Shown one piece after another: positions 10,597 through 23,100 of a DNA stretch of 64,000 nucleotides (position 1 is its first letter; each line of letters starts with the position of its first letter). The position numbers were made by a program, and so were the translations under genes. The stretch comes from Obelidium mucronatum (Eukaryota > Chytridiomycota > Chytridiomycetes > Chytridiales > Chytriomycetaceae). Location of the stretch: assembly GCA_025765595.1 (NCBI GenBank), contig JAIVFH010000010.1:1-64000 (forward strand), in the 5' to 3' direction. The notes beneath the pieces were generated by a model. The model made no database searches, was not told the DNA's origin, and worked only from the letters and a program-made list of their open reading frames with translations.

Positions 10597-11937
10597 TCAC
10601 CCAATCATATCCAACATATCTGCATGTACGAACCCTTCCTCTCTCCCAACTAACGCCTTACACCACCCATTACTGTCAATCGAAGTCACATACACTCTCA
10701 TATCAACCTCGAGTTTCAGCTGCCCATCCTTCAATGGCTGGTGATTGACAATGGCGCGATAGTGTCCAGGAACAGATGTGACATTATAAACTTGATTTCT
10801 GAACAACCTTCCATTCATGTCCGGTGAGGTAGTGTACTGATACTGAGGGGCACGCCCCATGGACGCGTCGATAGTCACGCTTGTGTTAGCCGGGTTCTTG
10901 TCTGCAGGGAAATACGTAATTTCATTAGGACAACTCGGAAACACCTTGCAAGATTCAATGCACCTTCTGTTACAAAAATGGTATCTGCAGAGTTTTTCTT
11001 GGTGTTTATATGTGGCTTTGCTGGTGCGTGATCAGTGGGGGCAGGAGGACTTGGGGCATTTGTTTGGCGTCTGTATAGTTAATTTGAGAATGAGAGTGCA
11101 GTGACGAAAAAAAAAACCTGTAGTAAAAGAGAGCAGCAGAAGCACCCAGCACAATGAAGAGCACGCCGAGAGAAGCTCCCACAATAATGCCCACCGAAGG
11201 GGTCCCACTTGTTAGGTTATCATTTTCGTAGAGTTTCGACGATGTGCTGGTTACGGGCGCGGTCAAGGTATTGTAGTGTATCGGAGACGCCGTCCTTGTA
11301 TTCGAGTTATAGTTATATATCGGTGAAGCTGTAGTCGTAGTTGTAGTTGTGGTCGTTGTAGTTGTAGTTGTAGTTGTAGTCGTAGTCGTCGTTGTAGCTG
11401 TAGTATCTAAGTTCTCGAATGAGAAGGTGCAGTTTGTGCTGGTGGATATACGATACCAGCTTCAAGTACTTTGGGTACAGCGTACTGAGCTGGACCATCG
11501 GCGACACTCACCGCGTCTGGTTGCTTCAAAACACACCATGAATTGAGCTTGAAAGCCGCCATGACACATCCATCTGTAGAAATGCAGCGCTGATAACAGG
11601 AATCTGCTGAATCACTTCCTTTATCAATCACTGCTTGAGGGATGTCATACATCTGAAAGAAGTCCAAGTCATAAAGACTGAAATACGCGCGAGTTCCAAC
11701 GGGGAATGGGATGATCGTTCGCGTGCCGAAATTTTCTCCCGGCTTTTTGGGCCAGCATTCGTTGGATGCGCTGTTGAAGGTGAAAAGACTCTCGCCCAAA
11801 TTAGCTGTTAGCGCCGCGCATTCACCGACACTTGTGGCTGTTTGTACACCGTTTGGATCATCGGAGCGCGGATTGCTCCAGTCTCGGTCTTTAAATGTCT
11901 GGAAAGAATATCCGGGAGGCAGGGCCAAGCTGGTCAT
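10597..11937 (-). CDS. Single-pass membrane protein: extracellular Cys-rich domain, Thr-rich stalk, TM, SH3
   Basis: The first exon starts at the ATG at 11935-11937 (MTSLALPPGYSF). It carries a Cys-containing PAN/Apple-like region (ADSCYQRCISTDGC, NSWCVLKQPD). A short intron (about 11410-11490) leads into a near-pure Thr run coded by ACT/ACA/ACG triplets at about 11335-11405, then SPIYNYNSN. A transmembrane helix follows (VGIIVGASLGVLFIVLGASA). After one or two further short introns (not resolved; between 10945 and 11120) comes a C-terminal SH3 domain (YRAIVNHQPLKDGQLKLEVD, GWCKALVGREEGFVHADML). No clear signal peptide precedes the ectodomain, so an upstream exon may be missing. The layout resembles yeast Fus1 (O-glycosylated stalk, one TM, SH3); that comparison is architectural only. 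Confidence 0.68.
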
Positions 11938-12372
11938 AATATATGTTTTGATGATTTGTCAGATCGGAATTTAGAACAAAACAAAACATTCTACGCGGCA
12001 TTGATAATATGCAGCCAAGAAGCCTGATTCAATTAACATGGTTAATAAGACCATTTCAGGCACTGTAAAATGAAAGGGGTTGACCCAAATGATTGCCATC
12101 AGACCCACATAATTATATGTTTTCTACATTCTATACTTAGTTACAAATAGACAGGTTCTGCTCCGAGGATTTAATTGCGTATCCTTACGTTTCCTAACTA
12201 TCAGTCCCATTTTTGGCGCAACCAATGGTTTGTAGGCAATTACTCAAGTTCTGATTAGACTCACTCATATCTTCAAAACCGAAAACTTGATATATTCTTC
12301 AAAAGGTATCATCTTCTAACTCTTGTACTAACATAGATGATTTACAATAGACACAAAAAAAGAGGCCTCCAT
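11938..12372. other. Intergenic interval, no gene recognised
   Basis: AT-rich spacer between two minus-strand genes. It should hold the promoter of the membrane-SH3 gene and the 3' end of the first deacetylase gene; no motif stands out. If the membrane-SH3 gene has a separate signal-peptide exon, it would lie here. Confidence 0.4.
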
Positions 12373-15300
12373 TTAACACGATCCCCAGCTACCCCAGGTC
12401 AAATTCTTGCCATCATAATAAGCACATTGATACTTTGCCTTGTTAACACACTGATCTTGTCCGAATACGGTACACGCAGTTCCAACGATCGGGTCTGCAG
12501 AAGTCGTCACTGCAGAAGCCGTTTGTGTAACAGTTGTGGCAACCACACTGCCAGTTGCCGTTGGCCCAGCCGAACACGGGCCTTGAGCGACCCAACCATT
12601 GTAGGGAGAACCAGGAGCAGACCCAGCATCGACATACCAACTCGCAACATAGTTCACGCCGTTGTAACTAACCGCAGCCTTTCCATCGTATGGCTTCGAA
12701 GAAGACCAAGCCGCGAAACAAACCGCTGGAGTTGCACAGTGGCAGTTGAGGTAGGACCGGCCTTACAGGCTCCTTCAGAAACCCATCCGTTGTTTGGTTT
12801 ACCTGGGGCAGAGCCTGCGTCAACGTACCAGGCGCTGGCGTAGTTGATTCCGTTGTAGCTGACATGTTGCCTTTTTGGTTGGAGTTCCTGGGTATGCGAT
12901 GGAAGCGGACCACGCGGCGTAACAAACTCCCGGGATCCCAGTAGATGTTGAAGTGACAGTGCTAGTGGAAGTGGCGGTAGTGGTAGTGGTAGCTGGAATT
13001 CGGGGTTCCAAAGACAATCGAGATTGGTGCTGCTCCCTTCTTCAATGGGATCCAGACAGTGGCAGCATCCACTCCAATCTGTTCGAATGAAGCTCCCGCT
13101 GGCAATGACACAATGTTCTTTCCTACAGATGGTGGGAGAGTGACTGGCGCAATACAGTCTTGCGCGGCAGTAACAGTGAATCCAGTGGAAACGACTCCAG
13201 CCGCAGTAACATTCACAGTCTGAACAACATTGACCCCCGCAGTCTCGTAAATGCGACGGTTGATGAACTTTTGGGTCAAATCGTCCTGCTTGAGAGTAAT
13301 CACTGGCCAGTTAGAAATCTGTGCGAAAGCCCCAAACACATTCTCAACCCATTGCTGCATGAGTCCAAACTTTCCAGACACTCCGTTGATTGTCACAGCA
13401 GGCAAATCGGCGTTACGCAAGTTTGCCTGGTGGAACATGGCTGGGTTCCAGGACAGAAGCGCCAACGTGCGGAGGTTGCGCTTGATTTCAGCGTCCATCA
13501 CATCCGCAAACGTCTTGTTGGTTCCGTAAATGTTGTTGTACAGCTGCGTGTTGTACGCTTGGTTGGTGGTGTTGAAGTAGATGGCAACAGATTGACGTGG
13601 GATGACAGTGAATCCAGCAAAGTTGTTGTTGGCAACGGTGGTGGTCATGGGCCACCAGAGTGGACGTTCGGTGTTCAAAGTCTTTGGACGCGAAGAGTCT
13701 CCCACACAGTTGGTGATGCCAAAGTCGTACATGGCTCTGAGTGCGTCTCCGTTGAAGATACCAGAAATACCTGGAGTAACAATCGAACGGTTGCTCCAGA
13801 ATGGCTGACCGTCGAGGCCCCAGTACTTTTTGCTTGCCAAGTTGAAGTTGAAGGTGATTTCGTTGGTCGTGTCACTGTATGAGTTGTTGTTGAAGATTTC
13901 GTGCGTGAAGGTGTGCGATAACCACAAGAACTTGTTGGTCACAGTGGTGAGAGCCCCTGGTCCAGAGAACACATTGTATAATGGATCAGTGGCCAACACG
14001 GACGCAGCCCACGAAGTGTTGATGGTGGCAAGGTTGGGCCAGAGAGTCTTTCCGGTTCCGAGTGGCTTGACCCAGTCCAAATTGGTGTCGGTCATGTCTG
14101 GGTCAATGTTGATGTACCAGTTGGTGGTGTTGGAGAATCTCTCCAAGACTCCGTTTCCTGTGTATTCAATTATGTAATTTTAGTCACGAGATTTAACCAA
14201 ACCATTGCAAAGTATACAAACCGTTGAAAGCCATTTCGATCGTAACGTTGGATCCAGCTGGAAGACGAGAGTTCAAGCTTGGCATCCATGAAATCAGTCC
14301 CTGGATATCCGCTGGAGTGGCACGGAATCCAAAGAACTTTCCGTTCTCGTCGTTTCCATCCGTGGTCAAGAACAAGTCATCGATTTGAGGGGTAAAGTAC
14401 AGACGACGGATACCAGTGTAGAGACCGTAGGTGGCCCATTGGAACCAGACGCTTCCCATCACATCACAGGTGGTGGACCAGGATCCACATGGAAGGAAGA
14501 AGGACATTTGCTGCTGGTTGCGGCCGTAGTTGATGACGGCAGCAGCTACTCCACCGTTGGCAAAGTTGAAGACAGGAGTAACGGCAGCGGCATCAGCAAC
14601 AAGGGCTGGGAAGTTGCATGAACCACCAGCGATTCCGTCACCGGAAGCAAGGGACCACGTGGATTTCAGTCCAGCGGGGTCGGTGAAGTTCTTGGAAGCA
14701 GGAGAAATGTTCAAGGTGGCGGCGTTGCAAGAAGTAGCACCTCCCAAAGCAGTGAGCTTTCCAGCGTGAACGGCAGCAGTGGGAACATCATCGATGGCAA
14801 CGACACGGACTCCGTAGTATTGCTGGTAGTTGTGGATTTGGTCCCATTGCGCAGCTGTCAGAGTGGACAAGTACAAACCATTGGGGAAAGGAGCTGTTTG
14901 GCGACAGTGTCAGCCAAATCATACTTCCCCATTTCCAAAGAAGTACTTACCAATCATTTGACCCTGTGAAAGAACAATCACGCTGTAACGACCCACCGCA
15001 TTGGCAGTCACCTCCAAGTTCAACGGCGCATCAGTCACATTATTCGCAGTGATCACCACCGTGTCAAAGTCCAATCCATAACTCTTGAAAATCATTTGCG
15101 GGTACTCTTCCGAGTTGGAGTTTCCAGGAGAAAGAATCAACGCTCGGGTCTGCACTTGAGCTGTGTGCGCAATAACAGGCTTTGGGACCAAACTGTAGAG
15201 TCCCCGGGACACCCAGGAGATCCAGATTTCGCTGGTGTACTTGCTGATGGATCCGGCGTTGACGAGATCCCAGGCCGCGATTTGGTAAAAGAACGAAAGC

Positions 15301-16020
15301 TGTTGTTGGGTTGGAGTAAAGTTGTACACGACAGCACCGAGGGCAACACCACCGGTGGGACTTTTGAGACTCAAAACTGGAGTAACGGCAGTGACGTTCT
15401 TGATTACAGCAGGACGGAATGTTCCCAGTCTATATCCAAAAAATAAGCAAGAGTTTTTTGATTCTGGAGATGGAAGTGGACTTACGCAGCTGAGTCAATG
15501 CTGGTGGTGTAAGTAGCAGGCAACCCGGCATCAGTGGAGCCAATGGATGTCGCTGGAAATGCAGAAAAGACTCCAGTAGCTTCGGCTCCACCTGTGTAGC
15601 TGGACGCTAACCCAAGGTATGGAACGTCATTCAACGACACCAAGCGGACATCATTGGCATTCTGGTAGGCGTAGAGAGAGTCCCACTGAGCAGCATTGAA
15701 CGTAATGGCTCCGGCTCCAAGAACAATCATGGAGAAGTTGGCAACAGCGCCGGCATAGAGAGGAAGAGACGCAAATGCAAGACTCTCGGCAGTGGAGTAT
15801 GCGATATATGGAACCTTGTACGCTTTGAGCGTTTCAATGGCAGCAGCACCAGACGGTTCAGTGCTCCCTGTAGTTGACCAGATTTAGTTGCCAGATAGCC
15901 GGGGACTGAACTTGACTCAACCGAAGCCACTCACCAAACACTACGGCCTGGTTCACTGGAGCAGCGTCACCTAACGCAGCCAGAGCCGATAAGGCAAAAA
16001 CGACAGAGTAAGCCACCATT
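12373..16020 (-). CDS. Secreted CE18-type polysaccharide deacetylase with chitin-binding modules, copy 1
   Basis: Exons: 15935-16020, 15487-15867, 14951-15429, 14222-14893, 12373-14157; about 1,130 residues. It starts with a signal peptide (MVAYSVVFALSALAALGDAAP). The central part matches fungal extracellular serine-rich/Agd3-type proteins (CBM87 plus CE18). The NodB-like metal motif residues are visible as QIDD at about residue 486 and HTFTHE at about 623, with YINIDPDMTD between them. The C-terminus has a Thr-rich linker, two CBM5/12-like chitin-binding modules (AWSASIAYPG; VSYNGVNYVASWY) and a Cys-rich tail ending GSWGSC. Single-base frame breaks occur at about 13003, 12870 and 12733, all in the linker/CBM region. 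Predicted role: deacetylation of an extracellular amino-sugar polymer. It is nearly identical in its core to copy 2 at 20118. Confidence 0.75.
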
Positions 16021-16431
16021 CTGATACGGTGGTTGATCTGATTCTTTGAAAAAAAAACGAAACTAGAAAAAAATCAATATCAGCCCAAAGTGAATTTTGC
16101 ACCCCGATTTAATCAATGAGACGCACGCGATGTGACAGGAACCTGATCCCGGCAAGTTTCTATCTATCCAATGTCTATCAGATTCTGAACTCTTAGACTC
16201 GCCGCGATAAATGCCCGTCTCGGTTGCTATCGACTCTTGAAAAACGAGCCAAGTTTTAGTTTTGAATCAAGTCCCATCTTCGACTACGCCATCTACACAA
16301 TAGAAAAAACTCATTTGCTTTCGTCTGTTTTTCTATATTTTACTGCGCAGTTTCGTGTAACATAAGCGGCCAAATAACAATTTGAGAAAAAAACGGACCA
16401 ACACATGAAAGAAAGAACTCAAGTTTATTAA
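16021..16431. other. Intergenic interval, no gene recognised
   Basis: Upstream region of deacetylase copy 1. It is AT-rich with A-runs near 16040-16070 and 16385. It differs from the corresponding upstream region of copy 2, so the duplication or conversion does not reach the promoter. Confidence 0.45.
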
Positions 16432-16877
16432 TCAACTGCTTCTAACACACTCATCAACGGCGACAGAAAGATGATACATTCGCAAAAAGTCACTGTAAAC
16501 CAAGAACTGGTGGCGTGGGCTTGATAGCACGCATTCCTCACACACTCGAATGGCTTTTGTGTTTGAGGGGTACTCCCATTTGACTCCATAACCTGAAGCT
16601 TTACACTTCATACAACCAGAGCCCCTCGACACGAGGTTAAGGTATAAACGCGCGCCGAATGTATCTTCATTGCCCCAGACACCCAGCCACGGGATGAACG
16701 GAAGAAAACACGGTGGTTTGTTTTGACTGACGCGATTCCAAAATTTAGCATCCCCAGCGAGAATGTAGATTCGAGAGAATGAATGCATGAAGACGAGTAG
16801 GCTTTTTGCAGTCAAGATACATGATGATGCTTTCCAGCAGCTCAAGCGGTATGTCTGCGATGTGGCTGGACAGTGAC
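16432..16877 (-). pseudogene. F-box protein remnant
   Basis: A short F-box-like start (IADIPLELLESIIMYLD, then CKKPTRLHA) lies in one frame. It continues in another frame as FSRIYILAGDAKFWNRV, followed by a Cys pair region (GSGCMKCKASGYGV, then VCEECV). The two frames meet at GCATTCATTC (about 16777), where a 4-bp ATTC repeat could have caused the shift. No in-frame ATG precedes the F-box part. The F-box followed by a two-Cys-pair motif is a common arrangement in fungal F-box proteins. Probably a pseudogene; an undetected upstream exon is possible. Confidence 0.5.
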
Positions 16878-17040
16878 CATCATTTGTTTTATTCTCGACT
16901 CAAAATTATATCTGATCGCGTTTGGATTTTTATATGTGTGAGATCTAATCAATTCGTTATTCTCAAAGACTCGAATCCAAAGTCATCTCTGACAAGAGTT
17001 CACTGTCAACCCGTGATGTGCCAAATCTAAAGGCTCTTTA

Positions 17041-18606
17041 TTAACGCAGTATATATGAATGCTTCACGCCGACTGGAAAGTACAGAGCGTCACCAAACAA
17101 ATACAGTTTGATAATTGGACTCTGTTTATCCGCCGGCACGTAATTCGCATATTCAGAGTTCAATCGCTTCAATTGATTCAAGATGGATTCTGCGACGCGA
17201 GCGACAATCTCGTCAGAGATTATGATACCGCTTCCGAGTTCAACGTGAATGAGCAAACGCACATTATCAGGGTCCTCGTTGACGGCTAAAACGAATTTCC
17301 CAGAAACTTGATGGCAAACTTCTGGTTGCTCCAAACCAACCATGACATTCTCAACAAACACATTCGCGCCATACAACGAGACTGTCCAAAATGCGCGGCC
17401 AAATACCCATACAAACGGTAAACGCCTAATCACCGTATTTGGAGTACCTTCCAACTCCTTCAGTACGTCAAACGAGCCGTTTGTTTCGGTTCGCAAGAAG
17501 TCCATCAACTCATCAAAACCTATAATACCACCATCATCTCCAATACAATATCTCACTAGCGGCATACTCATGACACCGATTTTAGGCGGCAGTGTCGAAA
17601 CAACAAGGGTTCCATCCTCTGGATGCTTTTCGAAATATCTTGTCATTGGATCATATTGCATAAAACTCGGAATTCGATCCTTTCCAAATAGTTTCTTCAT
17701 GAGGGTTGGGGTCTTGGCCAAATAACTCCTGATTGACGCCGACAACACCGTCTCATTGGCAAGCACGCCACAATCCGCCGTTCCGTAAATACTCACAATA
17801 TTTTTCAAAGGGGATTGAATGCCAGCACGTTGAGCTACAAGTGACCGCCATTCCTCTGAAAAGACTTCTCCAGCAAAAATGCACTTGACATCAAACGATG
17901 ACCAAGGGATTCCAGATGCGTTTCCCTGATCGATAAGAGTTTTGACGAATGGTGGATATCCGATAATGACCGTTTGCTTGTAGAGTGGAGCCAATGACGC
18001 AATCACACGCAGGAGTTCCGGGATATTGTTGCCGGGGGAAATGACTGATATCGAGTATCCCTTTTGCGCTAGGTATCTAGAGAAGCGGGTTGGAGGGGTG
18101 CTCTTAAAAGGCGTCTACGAGTTGAGTTACCGGATGCAGAAAGTGGAGAAGACGCCGCCGACCCAGCTGCCCATCGGCAGCGCCACGACGGCCAGCGTGT
18201 CGACGGCGTCCGCGCGGAAGGCGTCGGCGAAGATGAGCTCGAAGCGCACGGCGGCGTCCAGCTCCTCGGCGACGCCGCGGCCCCAGAAGGCCGGCGCGCC
18301 GCCCGAGCCCGACGACACGTGCACCGCTTCAAGTGCGGCGACGCGTCCGCCGGCGACGCGGTCGCGCAGCGCCGCCCCAAAGTCGCGCTTGCCGAGGAAC
18401 GGCGCGGCCGCAAAGTCCGGCGCGCCGCTGCCGCTGCCAGCGCGCCGGTAGATGCCCGTCGCCGCCGCCGCCTGGCGCGCGAGCGAGTCCAGGCGCGCGC
18501 CGACGCCGGGCGGCGCGGGCGACCCGTCGCTCGACAGCAGCTGATCCAGCGGCGTCGTGAGGAACCGCGTGAGCGCCTCGGCGTTTTGCTGGCCAATTTG
18601 GAGCAT
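17041..18606 (-). CDS. PaaK-like adenylate-forming enzyme
   Basis: Exons 18131-18606 and 17041-18076 with a 54-nt intron; 503 residues from the ATG at 18604-18606. An ATP-binding loop is visible in exon 1 (VHVSSGSGGAPAFWGRG), and exon 2 has QTVIIGYPPFVKTLID, IFAGEVFSEEWR and a YGTADCG adenylate-contact motif. These features match the phenylacetate-CoA ligase (PaaK)/capsule-biosynthesis CapK-like branch of the ANL superfamily. The substrate acid is unknown. No carrier-protein or thioesterase domain is attached, so it is probably a stand-alone acyl activator. Exon 1 is extremely GC-rich and exon 2 is not. It is divergent from mscL. Confidence 0.72.
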
Positions 18607-19186
18607 CTTTTTTTCAAGTATTCTTATTATTGCAAGCGGTGTTTTCACTGCTCTTGGTGGGATCTATTCTGAAAGACGAACAGCATTACTGGAATCATGA
18701 GCCTCAGACAACAGTCGTGTCAGTGCGTTCAACAAAAACTTGCCAACCAACAATCAGTCATGCAACTTTGACCACATCATTCCAATCAACGTTACTCCAA
18801 CGACCGCGAACTGGACAAAGTTGAATTGTTAGTTACAAGCCTGCACAAGCCAAGTCCACCCCAAGAAACGAGCCCACTTTGAATAATGAATATATAATAA
18901 TATAGCTCAACAATAAAATGTAATTTTTTACAACATGTTCAGTATAAGTTTACACAGTTGTGATGCCATAATTCAAAGCCCTCAAACGTTTGGAAACTTG
19001 TGAACCCCTAAAGAAAGACGCCTCTTTCTTGAAACCAAGACTATTTGTCATATCACTGAAACTCCTATAAATTTCATGTGTGAAACGAGTCGGATCTCTT
19101 TCAAAACAAAATTCTGTTTCAGTTATATCCCTTACTTCAAAAAACAAAAAAAACAAAAACAAAGAAAAAAAACAAGTAAAAACCAA
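18607..19186. promoter_or_regulatory. Divergent intergenic region between the adenylate-forming enzyme and mscL
   Basis: No gene is seen. The region must contain both promoters. A TATA-rich stretch (AATATATAATAATATAG) lies at about 18887-18905, and the mscL leader just before its ATG is an A-rich tract with AAACAAAAAC units. Confidence 0.45.
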
Positions 19187-19900
19187 ATGAGTAGCAACAG
19201 TGATGTAACCAGAGCTACTCCGGACAGCGGAGCTTCCCGTCTCAAGAATGGAGTTTCAAAGGGCCTTAAAGCTACGATGGGTGTAGGAGAAGCGTTCATT
19301 GCATTCCTCAACCGAGGAAACGTTGTGGACCTTGCAGTCGGTATCGTTGTCGGTGCTGCTTTCACTGCCATTGTCACTTCGTTTGTGGTACATTATACAT
19401 TCTTTTCTTGGTCGTATTCCTGCTGTACTGATTTCTAAACCCCTCCCTTCATCAAAAACAGAACGATTTAATCACTCCAGTGATTGGACTCGCTGCCCAA
19501 AAGAACATGGGAAACCTATTTTTGGTTATTTCATGTAACTCAACTTCGAAGCTTGGGTGCAAAACTGGTGGAGACCATCCCTATGCTACGATTCTTCAAG
19601 CTACAACGGATGGAGCTGTGAGTTAAACAAACATTTATTTACTCTGAGTCCGTGAAATACTTACATTTATTTCTATAGGCAACATGGAACTATGGTAACT
19701 TTATTCAAGCCATCATCAACTTTATCCTTGTGGCTCTTGCAATGTTCTTTGTCGTTCAAGTCTATTCAAACTCATTCCTGAAAAAGACAAAAGCCCCTGA
19801 AGCACCAACGACAAAAACCTGTGGTCAATGTGCTGAAGACGTTCCATTGAAGGCATTGAAATGCAAATGGTGTCTGTCCGAACTTCCCGGCTCCAGTTGA
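19187..19900 (+). CDS. mscL: Large-conductance mechanosensitive channel MscL, with C-terminal zinc ribbon
   Basis: Exons 19187-19387, 19462-19617 and 19679-19900; 192 residues. All junctions are in phase. TM1 holds the family signature (NRGNVVDLAVGIVVGAAFTA, then IVTSFVNDLITPVIG). A periplasmic-equivalent loop contains two Cys and is followed by TM2 (FIQAIINFILVALAMFFVVQ). After a Lys/Pro linker the protein ends with CGQCAEDVPLKALKCKWC, a four-Cys zinc-ribbon-like tail that I recall from other fungal and archaeal MscL proteins. MscL opens under membrane tension and releases solutes on osmotic downshock. In a fungus it may sit in the plasma membrane or an organelle. It is convergent with deacetylase copy 2. 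Confidence 0.92.
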
Positions 19901-20117
19901 AGTTCGAAGTTGTCACTGAAACTCCACCAAAATCATCCTTCAGCAACATGTTCCATAAACATTAAGTGGAGTATAGGATGACATACAATAAAAATAAGGC
20001 ATTTCAATTCAGATTAACAAGGAACCTTTCTATTCTTTTTACTTTAGCTCAATAAAAAAAGAGGCAAACGGGAAAAAAAAAACAACGATATAGAGGAGGT
20101 ATTTCATCGAGTGTTTA

Positions 20118-23100
20118 TCAACAAGTTCCCCAGATACCCCAGGTCAACTTGCCAGCATTATAGTATGCGCATTGGTACAGAACCTTGTTCGCACATTGTG
20201 AAGCACCGAAGCTCGCACAAGACGCACCGACAACTGGAACGGCGACAGTAGTAGTAGTAGTGGCTTTAGTAACCGTGGCAGTAGCAGTGGCAGTGGCAGT
20301 AACTGCAGCCTTACAAGCTCCCTGCAATACCCAGCCGGCAGATCCAGGAGTGACACCAATGTTAATGTACCAGCTGGCCAAGTAGTTGGCTCCATTATAA
20401 CTGACCACAGAATTTCCTTGGTACGGAATCTTTGAGTTCCAAGCGGCAGCGCAAATAAGAGTTGGAGTTGGAGTTGGACCAGCAATACAAGCACCCTGAG
20501 AAACCCATCCACTATTAACACCAGTTGGAACGAATCCAGGGTTAATGTACCACTTGCTCTTGTAGTTGACACCGTTGTAGCTGACAATGGAAGTTAACGG
20601 GGTAGCTGGCAGTGGCAGACCAAGGGGCACCACAGACATCCGTTTCGTTGGTGTAGCAGTGGAAGTAGCGGTAGTGGTAGTGGTAACTGGAATTGGGGTT
20701 CCAAAGACAATCGAGATTGGTGCATGCTCCCTTCTTCAATGGGAATCCAGACAGTGGCAGCATCCACTCCAATCTGTTCGAATGAAGCGCCCGCTGGCAA
20801 AGAAACAATGTTCTTTCCTACAGATGGTGGGAGAGTGACTGGTGCAATACAGTCCTGGGCCGCAGTAACAGTGAATCCAGTGGAAACGACTCCAGCCGCA
20901 GTCACATTCACAGTCTGAACAACATTGACCCCAGCAGTCTCGTAAATGCGACGGTTGATGAACTTTTGGGTCAAATCATCCTGCTTCAGAGTAATCACTG
21001 GCCAGTTGGAAATCTGCGCAAAAGCGCCAAACACATTCTCAACCCATTGCTGCATGAGTCCCAAACTTTCCAGAGACACTCCGTTGATAGTCACAGCTGG
21101 CAAATCAGCGTTACGCAAGTTGGCCTGGTGGAACATGGCTGGGTTCCAGGACAGAAGCGCCAACGTGCGGAGGTTACGCTTGATTTCAGCATCCATCACA
21201 TCCGCAAACGTCTTGTTGGTTCCGTAAATGTTGTTGTACAGCTGCGTGTTGTACGCTTGGTTGGTGGTGTTGAAGTAGATGGCAACAGATTGACGTGGGA
21301 TGACAGTGAATCCAGCAAAGTTGTTGTTGGCAACGGTTGTAGTCATGGGCCACCAGAGCGGACGTTCGGTGTTCAAGGTCTTTGGACGCGAAGAGTCGCC
21401 AACACAGTTGGTGATTCCAAAGTCGTACATGGCTCTGAGAGCGTCTCCGTTGAAGATACCAGAAATACCCGGAGTAACAATCGAACGGTTGCTCCAGAAT
21501 GGCTGGCCGTCGAGGCCCCAGTACTTTTTGCTGGCCAAGTTGAAGTTGAAGGTGATTTCGTTGGTCGTGTCACTGTATGAGTTGTTGTTGAAGATTTCGT
21601 GCGTGAAGGTGTGCGATAACCACAAGAACTTGTTGGTCACAGTCGTGAGAGCACCTGGTCCAGAGAACACATTGTACAATGGATCAGTGGCCAACACGGA
21701 CACAGCCCACGAAGTGTTGATGGTGGCAAGGTTGGGCCAGAGAGTCTTTCCGGTTCCGAGTGGCTTGACCCAGTCTAAATTGGTGTCGGTCATATCTGGG
21801 TCAATGTTGATGTACCAGTTAGGTGGTATTCGCGAATCTCTCCAAGACTCCATTTCCTATGTCATTCAAGTATGTAATTTTAGTCACGCGATTACCAAAT
21901 CATTGCAAAGTATACTAACCAGTTGAAAGCCATTTCGATCGTAATGTTGGATCCAGCTGGAAGACGAGAGTTCAAGCTTGGCATCCATGAAATCAGTCCC
22001 TGGATATCCGCAGGAGTAGCACGGAATCCAAAGAACTTTCCGTTCTCGTCGTTTCCATCCGTCGTCAAGAACAAGTCATCGATTTGAGGAGTAAAGTACA
22101 GACGACGGATACCAGTGTAGAGACCGTAGGTGGCCCATTGGAACCAGACGCTTCCCATCACATCACAGGTGGTGGACCAGGATCCACATGGAAGGAAGAA
22201 GGACATTTGCTGCTGGTTGCGGCCGTAGTTGATGACGGCAGCAGCTACTCCTCCGTTGGCAAAGTTGAAGACTGGCGTGACGGCAGCGGCATCAGCAACA
22301 ACGGCTGGGAAGTTGCAGGAACCACCAGCAATACCGTCACCAGAAGCGAGCGACCAAGTGGATTTTAATCCTGCGGGGTCGGTGAAGTTCTTGGAAGCAG
22401 GAGAAATGTTCAGGGTGGCGGCGTTGCAAGAAGTAGCACCTCCCAAAGCAGTGAGCTTTCCAGCGTGAATAGTAGCAGTTGGAACATCGTCGATGGCAAC
22501 GACACGGACTCCGTAGTATTGCTGGTAGTTGTGGATTTGGTCCCATTGCGCAGCCGTCAAAGTGGACAAATACAAACCATTGGGGAACGGAGCTGTTTGG
22601 CGACGTTGTCAGACAAATCATACTTCTCCATTCCCAAAAAAAGAGTACTCACCAATCATTTGTCCCTGGGAAAGAACAATCACACTGTAACGACCCACCG
22701 CATTGGCAGTCACCTCCAAGTTCAACGGCGCATCAGTCACATTGTTGGCAGTAATCACCACCGTGTCAAAGTCCAATCCATAACTCTTGAAAATCATTTG
22801 CGGGTACTCTTCCGAGTTGGAGTTTCCAGGAGAAAGAATCAACGCTCGGGTCTGCACTTGAGCAGTGTGCGCAATAACAGGCTTTGGGACCAAACTGTAG
22901 AGTCCCCGGGACACCCAGGAGATCCAGATTTCGCTGGTGTACTTGCTGATGGATCCGGCGTTGACAAGATCCCAGGCGGCGATTTGGTAAAAGAACGAAA
23001 GCTGTTGTTGGGTTGGAGTAAAGTTGTACACGACAGCACCGAGGGCAACATCCACCGGTGGGACTTTTGAGACTCAAAACTGGAGTAACGGCAGTGACGT

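Noticed and set aside
13160..13882. 240-codon plus-strand frame opposite deacetylase copy 1 (and the similar one at 20966-21580)
   Set aside because: Both are mirror frames of conserved CE18 coding sequence; the family match is on the minus strand.
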